From assembly GCA_030562195.1 (NCBI GenBank), contig CM060201.1:33338067-33402066 (forward strand): a stretch of DNA of 64,000 bases. The letters run 5' to 3'. Source of the stretch: Nipponacmea schrenckii. Its lineage: Eukaryota; Mollusca; Gastropoda; Lottiidae. Position numbers and translations under genes: made by a program. The notes beneath the pieces are model-generated. The model had not been told where the DNA came from. It saw only the letters and a program-made list of their open reading frames with translations, and did not search any database. The number at the start of each line of letters is the position of its first letter. The stretch's first letter is position 1. This document shows positions 24,301 to 36,300 of this stretch, one piece after another.

Positions 24301-27300
24301 TAGTATAATTATATTATATTACAGATGGTCCTGAAGTCAGTGTATCTAGAGTAGAAACTGATTATCATGGTACTTATTAGTATAATTATATTATATTACA
24401 GATGGTCCTGAAGTCAGTGTATCTAGAAAAGAAACTGATATCAAAGAAAATGAGAATCTAAGAATAAATTGTACAGTAAAATCCAATCCACCAACCAATG
24501 ATATAGTATGGTACCAATCTAATGGTGATATTGTACCAAATCAATTTGTGGTTAATTCTGGAGCTAATAGAAGAGATTTAGTTATTAATGATATCAATCG
24601 TAGCAAGTCAGATAATTATACTTGTACAGCACGATTAGATCTACATCCTACAGTTGGTGGAGTTTTACATCAAACTCACAGTCAATCGTCTATTATTAAT
24701 GTACAATGTAAGTGAATTTATATTATACAATGTTTGACATATTAAACTAGATGTAAGAATAGAAAGGGGTATGGTTTTGTTTGGTTTAATATTATCATAT
24801 AATCAGGTTTAGAAATCGCCAGGATGAGCTTATGTTTCATTAAGTATCTGTTACCATTGTTCTTTTCAGATTTTGATGATATAGTAATAACCACCAACCA
24901 AACTAAAGTAAAAGAGAATGATGCTGTATTTATAACATGTACTGTTGATAGTAACCCACCAGCTTCTATCAAATGGTTTAAAGATGGTGAAGTAGAATTA
25001 CCAACATCAAATTCTAATATCTACCTGATATCATCAATATCCTGTTTAGATACTGGAAATTATTCCTGTTTAGCTACAAATCCTGTTTATATAAATCAGA
25101 AAACCAAATCATCAGAACTGTTGGTCCACTGTAAGTATACATTAGTAATTCCTATTCTGACTGACTGGTAGGTGTGGTGTCTGCTACGGTAATCAAATCA
25201 TATCGCATGCTCTTCTGATGTGCTAATAGGTAATCATTCCTATTTCTTTTAAGAAATAATAAACTGATTCACAAATTGCCGACACACCCTCTCCCGTATG
25301 TGACAAAATGTTTTTCAGGTTATAGTCCAGCTTACGTTTATTCAATAAATCGACCAGCGTTTCTTCTTGTGATTTCTTACCTTACCCATCTTTCCTCAGA
25401 CGAGCGACCGACAGACAGATCTGTCGATTGGGATGGTGCAAGATTACTTTACTGCTAATGCTATCGTTTAGTCTGAAGCGAAACGTATCAGCATCCACGA
25501 GAGTTTCCTCCCATGCAGATTTGATGCTCTAACCGATCATGCTCCGGATTTCTGATAAACTGTAGTCTACCGGCTCAATTTCCGTTAGATCTAGTCCTTG
25601 TTTTGCGAGTTCATCTGCAATCTCGTTTCCTTGTATGCCAACATGAGACGGGATCCATGCCAACTCGATTGATTTGCCTTGACTATGTATCAATGAGCTC
25701 GCTTGCCTGATTTCATCCACTAGCGCCGGTTGGGAACTCGAAGAATCGTTGACAATCGACATCAGGCTGCTAATACTACATAATTTGGATTATGGTGGGG
25801 CCCGCGGAATAGTCACCGCATACAGGATTGCAAGCATCTCTGAGGTATACACCGAGCAGTTATTGGGTAATCGCTTGATTATTCTTGTACTACTCGAAGG
25901 GATATAAATCCCCAACCCGGTCGTACTATTTTCCGGGTTATGGGAACCATCAGTGTAGATACGGGTGCTTTCCGACCACCTAGCGTCCATATGAGTTAAA
26001 GCAATCATCAGAGCGATGCAGGGATCGTCCCGTTTTTTTTATCCAATCTCGTAGCGAGAGAGGTGTCACAAGAGGAGGCGTGATCGTCCAAGGAGCAATT
26101 TGGGGGAGAGAAAACGCTCTGATGGGCAACCTATCTAGCCCATATTTCCGAACGGATTCCTGAACTGCCTGACCAAAACTTATATTCTTTTTGGCTTGCC
26201 TGAACCTCGTAATCTCGAGGTAGGTGGGAGATGATTCTCAAATGTGCTTGATTTTTGACAAGTATCTTAGGGCTTGCTCCTCTCTGCGGAGTTTGAGAGG
26301 GACCTCACCAACATCTTGGATTATGGACTCAGTTTTTATTCCGATACCTCCTCCAGGGGCTCCACTGGAGTTATGGATCAAAGTAGGCCCCCCATCGTTC
26401 AATAAGCACGTGTCGTTATCCTCTATGAATTCGAGTAGTCCCTTTCCACGACCATCTTGCTTTTTCGATCCCCATGCGACGTATTTGGAATTGAAATCAC
26501 CACAGAACATGACGTTCCGATGTGATATTTGTTCACGTAGGTTTCGATATGAGCTTGGTTCAATGACATTCTTACCAGGCGGCAGATAAACATTGACTAT
26601 TGCTATTTTCTTTCCATCAGCAAGGGAGAGGGATACTCCGATAACCTCAAATTCATTACTACGTAGTGTTTGATAAGGTATTTCTTCCCTTACGTAGATT
26701 GTAATTCCTCCACCGATACGCTTTTTATGTGAACTAGGTCTATCCAGTCTAGAGTAGAGATACCTGGGCAAGGTTGGATCATCTACTCCAGGATAGAGCT
26801 TGGTTTCCTGTAGTCCGAAACTTGCTGACTCTCTAATTGCATAAATACGATTAAAACCCCCGAACCTGCGGAGGTGCGGAAAATCCCAAGTTTTAGGTGC
26901 TTAGTTTTCTGACTCTTTCTCAGCCATATCTGTCCAAATAGCTATCAGAGGCTGGTAATAGAGTCAGCAAGTATCGGACAAGTATTGGAAACAGAGAACG
27001 TCGTACCGGGCGGTACTAAGAAATTTCCTCAACTCAACAAGCCTAGCCCGAAGACCATTAAGGTTATGGATTTTAAGACTGCGATCCATTGCGACAGTTC
27101 TAAAGATGCTAGTCTTTAACTGTCGAAGTAATTTATTCGTCCTGCCAGTCGTGCCCAGGAGTTAAGCAAGTATTGGGGTCACATTGATCAGATAGAACAT
27201 GTTCTTCCATTACCTCCTCCTCTCTGTCGCTCACTTCTGGACAGGACTCTGCCTCTGAGTCGGAAGCCCTGTGTTTGAAATAGACGCTTAAGTTTAGCAT

Positions 27301-30300
27301 CAGTCCTACTTGAATACAGATTCACTATATTATGTTTATTTGTATATCTGAATAATATGTAATCTGAGTAATCCGACGTTCTACTTAATCCACATGTAAT
27401 ATACACATGCATAGTCAGGTTAGGTACATTTATAGTTTGTATATTTATATAGGTTCACTATGTTTAGTAATTTTTACTGTTTGTTTTTTATATAGGTTCA
27501 CTATGTATAGTAATATTTACTGTTTGTTTTTTATATAGGTTCACTATGTTAGTAATATTTACTGTTTGTTATTTATATAGGTTCCCCATGTATAGTAATA
27601 TTTACTGTTTGTTTTTTATATAGGTTCCCCATGTATAGTAATTTTAAACTGTTTGTATTTTTATATAGGTTCACTATGTTTAGTAATATTTCTTTTTGGT
27701 ATATTTATATAGGTTAAATATGTTTAGTAATATTTACTGTTTGTATTTTTATATAGGTTCACTATGTATAGTAATATTTACTGTTTGTATATTTATATAG
27801 GTTCACTATGTATAGTAATATTTACTGTTTGTTATTTATATAGGTTCACCATGTTTAGTAATATTTACTGTTTGTTATTTATATAGGTTCCCCATGTTAG
27901 TAATATTTACTGTTTGTATATTTATATGGGTTTTACTATTTTAAAAGTAATATTTACTGTTTGTATATTTATATGGGTTTTACTATGTATAGTAATATTT
28001 CCCGTTTGTATTTTTATATGGGTTTCCCCAAGTTTATTTAATTTTTACTGTTTGTATTTTTATTTTGGTTCACTATTTTAAGTAATATTTACTGTTTGTA
28101 TATTTATTTTGGTTTTAATATGTTTATTAATATTTACTGTTTGTATTTTTATATAGGTTCACTATGTATAGTAATATTTACTGTTTGTATTTTTATATAG
28201 GTTCACTATGTTTAGTAATATTTACTGTTTGTATTTTATATGGGTTTCCCCAAGTTTAGTAAAAATTTACTGTTTGTATTTTTATATAGGTTCACTATGT
28301 ATAGTAATATTTACTGTTTGTATATTTATATAGGTTAAATATGTTTAGTAATATTTACTGTTTGTATTTTATATAGGTTCACTATGTTTAGTAATATTTA
28401 CTGTTTGTATTTTTATATAGGTTCACTATGTTTAGTAATTTTTAACTGTTTGTATATTGATATGGGTTCACTATTTTTAAGTAATTTTTACTGTTTGAAT
28501 ATTTATATAGGTTCACATGTTTATTTAATATTTACTGTTTGTATTTTTATAAAGGTTCACTATGTATAGTAATATTTACTGTTTGAATATTGATAAAGGT
28601 TCCCCTGTTTAGTAATATTTACTGTTTGTATATTTATATAGGTTCACTATGTATAGTAATATTTACTGTTTGTATATTTATATGGGTTTCCCCAAGTTTA
28701 GTAAAAATTTACTGTTTGATTTTTATATAGGTTCACTATTTTAAAATTTAATATTTACTGTTTGTATATTTATATAGGTTAAATATGTTTAGTAATATTT
28801 ACTTTTTGTATTTTTATATAGGTTCCCCATGTATAGTAATATTTATTGTTTGTATTTTTAATATAGGTTCACTATGTGTAGTAATATTTACTGTTTGTAT
28901 TTTTATATGGGTTCACTATGTTTAGTAATATTTACTGTTTGTATATTTATATAGGTTCACTATGAAAAAGTAATTTTTACTGTTTGTATATTTATATAGG
29001 TTCCATTTTTAATTTAATATTTACTGTTTGTATATTTATAAAGGTTCACTATGTATAGTAATATTTACTGTTTGAATATTTATATAGGTTCACTATGTAT
29101 AGTAATATTTACTGTTTGTATATTTATATGGGTTTCACTATGTTTAGTAATATTTACTGTTTGTATATTTATATAGGTTCACTATGTTTAGTAATTTTTA
29201 ACTGTTTGTATATTATATGGGTTCACTATTTTAAAAGTAATTTTTACTGTTTGAATTTTTATATAGGTTCACATGTTTATTTAATATTTACTGTTTGTAT
29301 TTTTATAAAGGTTCACTATGTTTAGTAATATTTACTGTTTGAAATTTGTATAGGTTCAAATGTTTATTAATATTTACTGTTTGTATTTTTATATAGGTTC
29401 ACTATGTATAGTAATATTTACTGTTTGTATATTTATATAGGTTCACTATGTTAGTAATATTTACTGTTTGTATATTTATATAGGTTCACTATTTTAAAAT
29501 TTAATATTTACTGTTTGTATATTTATATAGGTTCACTATGTATAGTAATATTTATTTTTGTATATTTATATAGGTTCCCCATGTTAGTAATATTTACTGT
29601 TTGTATTTTTAATATGGGTTTTACTATGTTTAGAAAAATTTTTAACTGTTTGTATTTTTATATGGGTTCCCCATGTTTAGTAATATTTACTGTTTGTATA
29701 TTTATATAGGTTCACTATGTTAGTAATATTTACTGTTTGTATATTTATATAGGTTCACTATTTTAAATTTAATATTTACTGTTTGTATATTTATATAGGT
29801 TCACTATTTTAAGTAATATTTACTGTTTGTATATTTATATGGGTTCCCCATGTTTATTTAATATTTACTTTTTGTATTTTTAATAAAGGTTCACTATGTA
29901 AAATAATATTTCCTGTTTTATATTTATATGGGTTCCCCATTTTTAAAATAATTTTTACTGTTTGTATATTTATATAGGTTCACTATGTATAGAATATTTA
30001 CTGTTTGTATATTTATATAGGTTCACTATGTTAGTAATATTTACTGTTTGTATATTTATATAGGTTCACTATTTTAGAAATATTTACTGTTTGTATTTTT
30101 ATATGGGTTTCCCCATGTATAGTAATATTTACTGTTTGTATTTTTATATAGGTTCACTATGTTAGTAATATTTACTGTTTGTATATTTATATAGGTTCAC
30201 TATTTTAATTTAATATTTACTGTTTGTATATTTATATAGGTTCCCCTTGTTTAGTAATATTTACTTTTTGTATATTTATATAGGTTCACAATGTTAGTAA

Positions 30301-33300
30301 TATTTACTGTTTGTATATTTATATGGGTTTCCCCAATTTTTAAGTAAAAATTTACTTTTTGTATTTTTATATAGGTTCACTATGTTAGTAATATTTACTG
30401 TTTGTATATTTATATGGGTTAAATATGTTTAGTAATATTTACTGTTTGTATTTTTATATAGGTTCACTATGTATAGTAATATTTACTGTTTGTATATTTA
30501 TATAGGTTCACTATTTTAAAAGTAATATTTACTGTTTGTATTTTTATATAGGTTCACTATGTATAGTAATATTTACTGTTTGTATATTTATATAGGTTCA
30601 CTATGTTTAGTAATATTTACTGTTTGTATATTGATATAGGTTCACCACGATTAGATACAAGAGAAGATAACAAACTAAAAGTACCTGGTAATATTGGAGA
30701 AAAAGTAAAAATTAACAGCAGATATTATTTCCTATCCTGGTGCTAATTTTCAATGGTTTTATAAAGATAATGGTAGTAAAATAATGATTGGAAATAAAGA
30801 ACCATATTTGGTCATCAACAATCAAAGATTTATTAACAGTTATAGATCTGTGTTAAGAATAAATATTACATCAATTGATATATACAGACAGTATTATTTA
30901 AATATTACCAATGATGATGGACTGAGTAATAGTTTACAGTTCCACCTTATATCTGGAGTAATTTAAGTATTTGAATGTACATTGTATAAATTTAATTCGT
31001 AAAATAAACAGAGCCTAAAAGCCTTGATCATTACATTATTCCTAAAAACTTGAGAGTCAAATGAATAAAATTTAAGGAAACATGTACCTTATTATTTATT
31101 TTATAAATATTCAATTCAACTTTCAGCTGTGCCAGATAGACCACAAGATGTCAGGTTATTAAATAAAACATCAGATACAATTTGTATAGAATGGACACCA
31201 GGATTTAATGGTGGAGCATCACAAAGTTTTATAGTTCAACATTCTACTGATGATAAAACATGGGTCAATTCGTCCACAATACCAGATAGTACCAATAATG
31301 GTCGAGTTGACTATTGTATAGAAGGATTAGAACCAGATACTAGTTATTATATTAGAGTGATAGCTAGTAATAAATATGGTGAAAGTTTAATTGGTACATT
31401 ATCTCAGAGTGAACTTCCTAAAACAGACCCGCTACAAGGTAGGTCTATTGAGGTTAAAATCAATACTTTAGTAGAGAGGGTGTGGTTCAGAAAATACTTA
31501 CTGGTACATATTTATCTATGTCAGCTACAATGACCGAGATGTACAATACAATGAACGATACAATTTCAATGTACAATTAGTTGCTGCGATCAAGTACATG
31601 GCCTCAAAAGAAAGGATGTACATGCTATGATGATTTGACAAACCAACAACGATAATAACAGACAAAAGACACAACACCTAGCAACAGCAGCGAATGAAGC
31701 ACCTCGATGCAATCAATAAGCTACCAAAGAACAAGGTAAACAATAGTCAGAAAAAATAACCTGATATTGTTAATTATTAAAGCACGTGTTTCTCCTGACC
31801 TGCCTTTAAAATAAAACTTGCGAATGGGATAAAGGGATAACAATGAACGAATTTGAACAATCTTTTACACTTGTATTATTCTTGTTACAAATATTATAAA
31901 TTCATAGCCTTTTCATCTGGGAATGTCAAACAAATTTGAACAATCTTTTACACTTGTATTATTCTTGTTACAAATATTATAAATTCATAGCCTTTTCATC
32001 TTGGAATGTCAAACAAATTTGAACAATCTTTTACACTTGTATTATTCTTGTTACAAATATTATAAATTCATAGCCTTTTCATCTTGGAATGTCAAACAAA
32101 TTTGAACAATCTTTTACACTTGTATTATTCTTGTTACAAATATTATAAATTCATAGCCTTTTCATCTTGGAATGTCAAACAAATTTGAACAATCTTTTAC
32201 ACTTGTATTATTCTTGTTACAAATATTATAAATTCATAGCCTTTTCATCTTGGAATGTCAAACAACTTTGAACAATCTTTTACACTTGTATTATTCTTGT
32301 TACAAATATTAAAAATTTCATAGCCTTTTCATCTTGAAATGTCAAACAACTTTGAACAATCTTTTACACTTGTATTATTCTTATTACAAAGATTATAAAA
32401 TCATAGCCTTTTCATCTTGGAATGTCAAACAAATTTAAACAATCTTTTACACTTGTATTATTCTTGTTACAAATAATATAAATTCTTAGCCTTTTCATCT
32501 TGGAATGTCAAACAAATTTGAACAATCTTTTACACTTGTATTATTCTTGTTACAAATATTATAAATTCATAGCCTTTTCATCTGGGAATGTCAAACAAAT
32601 TTGAACAATCTTTTACACTTGTATTATTCTTGTTACAAATATTATAAATTCATAGCCTTTTCATCTGGGAATGTCAAACAAATTTGAACAATCTTTTACA
32701 CTTGTATTATTCTTGTTACAAATATTATAAATTCATAGCCTTTTCATCTTGGAATGTCAAACAAATTTGAACAATCTTTTACACTTGTATTATTCTTGTT
32801 ACAAATATTATAAATTCATAGCCTTTTCATCTTGGAATGTCAAACAAATTTGAACAATCTTTTACACTTGTATTATTCTTGTTACAAATATTATAAATTC
32901 ATAGCCTTTTCATCTTGGAATGTCAAACAAATTTGAACAATCTTTTACACTTGTATTATTCTTGTTACAAATATTATAAATTCATAGCCTTTTCATCTTG
33001 GAATGTCAAACAAATTTGAACAATCTTTTACACTTGTTTTATTCTTGTTACAAATATTATAAAATCATAGCCTTTTCATCTTGGAATGTCAAACAACTTT
33101 GAACAATCTTTTACACTTGTATTATTCTTGTTACAAATAATTTAAATTCATAGCCTTTTCATCTTGGAATGTCAAACAACTTTGAACAATCTTTAACACT
33201 TGTATTATTCTTATTACAAATATTATAAAATCATAGCCTTTTCATCTTGGAATGTCAAACAACTTTGAACAATCTTTTACACTTGTATTATTCTTGTTAC

Positions 33301-36300
33301 AAATATTATAAAACATAGCCTTTTCATCTTGGAATGTCAAACAACTTTGAACAATCTTTTACACTTGTATTATTCTTGTTACAAATATTATAAATTCATA
33401 GCCTTTTCATCTTGAAATGTCAAACAACTTTGAACAATCTTTTACACTTGTATTATTCTTATTACAAAGATTATAAAATCATAGCCTTTTCATCTTGGAA
33501 TGTCAAACAAATTTAAACAATCTTTTACACTTGTATTATTCTTGTTACAAATAATATAAATTCTTAGCCTTTTCATCTTGGAATGTCAAACAAATTTGAA
33601 CAATCTTTTACACTTGTATTATTCTTATTACAAATATTATAAATTCATAGCCGTTTCATCTTGGAATGTCAAACAAATTTGAACAATCTTTTACACTTGT
33701 ATTATTCTTTACAAATAATATAAATTCTTAGCCTTTTCATCTTGGAATGTCAAACAAATTTGAACAATCTTTTACACTTGTATTATTCTTGTTACAAATT
33801 TTATAAATTCATAGCCTTTTCATCTTGGAATGTCAAACAAATTTGAACAATCTTTTACACTTGTATTATTATTGTTACAAATATTATAAATTCATAGCCT
33901 TTTCATCTTGGAATGTCAAACAAATTTGAACAATCTTTTACACCTGTATTATTCTTGTTACAAATATTATAAATTCATAGCCTTTTCATCTTGGAATGTC
34001 AAACAACTTTGAACAATCTTTTACACTTGTATTATTCTTGTTACAAATATTATAAATTCACAGCCTTTTCATCTTGGAATGTCAAACAAATTTGAACAAT
34101 CTTTTACACTTGTATTTTTCTTGTTACAAATATTATAAATTCATAGCCTTTTCATCTTGGAATGTCAAACAAATTTGAACAATCTTTTACACTTGTATTA
34201 TTCTTGTTACAAATATTATAAATTCATAGCCTTTTCATCTTGGAATGTCAAACAAATTTGAACAATCTTTTACACTTGTATTATTCTTGTTACAAATAAT
34301 ATAAATTCTTAGCCTTTTCATCTTGGAATGTCAAACAAATTTGAACAATCTTTTACACTTGTATTATTCTTGTTACAAATAATATAAATTCTCAGCCTTT
34401 TCATCTTGGAATGTCAAACAAATTTGAACAATCTTTTACACTTGTATTATTCTTGTTACAATATTATAAATTCATAGCCTTTTCATCTTGGAATGTCAAA
34501 CAAATTTGAACAATCTTTTACACTTGTATTATTCTTGTTACAAATATTATAAATTCATAGCCTTTTCATCTTGGAATGTCAAACAAATTTGAACAATCTT
34601 TTACACTTGTATTATTCTTGTTACAAATATTATAAATTCATAGCCTTTTCATCTTGGAATGTCAAACAAATTTGAACAATCTTTTACACTTGTATTATTC
34701 TTGTTACAAATATTATAAATTCATAGCCTTTTCATCTTGGAATGTCAAACAAATTTGAACAATCTTTTACACTTGTATTATTCTTGTTACAAATATTATA
34801 AGTTCATAGCCTTTTCATCTTGGAATGTCAAACAAATTTGAACAATCTTTTACACTTGTATTATTCTTGTTATAAATAATATAAATTCATAGCCTTTTCA
34901 TCTTGGAATGTCAAACAAATTTGAACAATCTTTTACACTTGTATTATTCTTATTACAAATATTATAAATTCATAGCCTTTTCATCTTGGAATGTCAAACA
35001 AATTTGAACAGTCTTTTACACTTGTATTATTCTTGTTACAAATAATATAAATTCATAGCCTTTTCATCTTGGAATGTCAAACAAATTTGAACAATCTTTT
35101 ACACTTGTATTATTCTTATTACAAATATTATAAATTCATAGCCTTTTCATCTTGGAATGTCAAACAAATTTGAACAATCTTTTACACTTGTATTATTCTT
35201 GTTACAAATATTATAAATTCATAGCCTTTTCAACTTGGAATGTCAAACAAATTTGAACAATCTTTTACACTTGTATTATTCTTGTTACAAATATTATAAA
35301 TTCATAGCCTTTTCAACTTGGAATGTCAAACAAATTTGAACAATCTTTTACACTTGTATTATTCTTGTTACAAATATTATAAATTCATAGCCTTTTCAAC
35401 TTGGAATGTCAAACAAATTTGAACAATCTTTTACACTTGTATTATTCTTTACAAATAATATAAATTCATAGCCTTTTCATCTTGGAATGTCAAACAAATT
35501 TGAATAATCTTTTACACTTGTATTATTCTTGTTACAAAAATATAAATTCATAGCCTTTTCATCTTGGAATGTCAAACAAATTTGAACAATCTTTTACACT
35601 TGTATTATTCTTGTTACAAAAAATATAAATTCATAGCCTTTTCAACTTGGAATGTCAAACAAATTTGAACAATCTTTTACACTTGTATTATTCTTATTAC
35701 AAATATTATAAATTCATAGCCTTTTCATCTTGGAATGTCCAACAAATTTGAACAATCTTTTACACTTGTATTATTCTTGTTACAAATAATATAAATTCAC
35801 AGCCTTTTCATCTTGGAATGTCAAACAAATTTGAACAATCTTTACACTTGTATTATTCTTGTTACAAATAATATAAATTCACAGCCTTTTCATCTTGGAA
35901 TGTCAAACAAATTTGAACAATCTTTTACACTTGTATTATTCTTGTTACAAATATTATAAATTCATAGCCTTTTCATCTTGGAATGTCAAACAAATTTGAA
36001 CAATCTTTTACACTTGTATTATTCTTGTTACAAATATTATAAAACATAGCCTTTTCATCTTGGAATGTCAAACAACTTTGAACAATCTTTTACACTTGTA
36101 TTATTCTTGTTACAAATATTATAAATTCATAGCCTTTTCATCTTGAAATGTCAAACAACTTTGAACAATCTTTTACACTTGTATTATTCTTATTACAAAG
36201 ATTATAAAATCATAGCCTTTTCATCTTGGAATGTCAAACAAATTTAAACAATCTTTTACACTTGTATTATTCTTGTTACAAATAATATAAATTCTTAGCC

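Larger units (their letters stand above)
25450..27089 (-). mobile_element. I-like LINE lacking its reverse transcriptase
   Basis: Read right to left, an endonuclease start at ATG 27089 (MDRSLKIHNLNGLRARLVEL) breaks after about 40 codons. The endonuclease is then readable from about 26820 (QETKLYPG, then GGGITIYVREEIPYQTLRSN and VNVYLPPGKNV, FCGDFNSKYVAWGS). Near 26350 it passes directly into a region normally found after the RT (EVPLKLRREEQALRYLSKIK). RNase H follows at 26008-25529. The RT is absent. The element lies in the intron between Ig exons six and seven, in the opposite direction to the gene. Confidence 0.8.

Noticed and set aside
28384..29709. Plus-strand frames of repeated FTVCIFI-type residues
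   Set aside because: By-products of the 44-bp array, without conserved start or composition.
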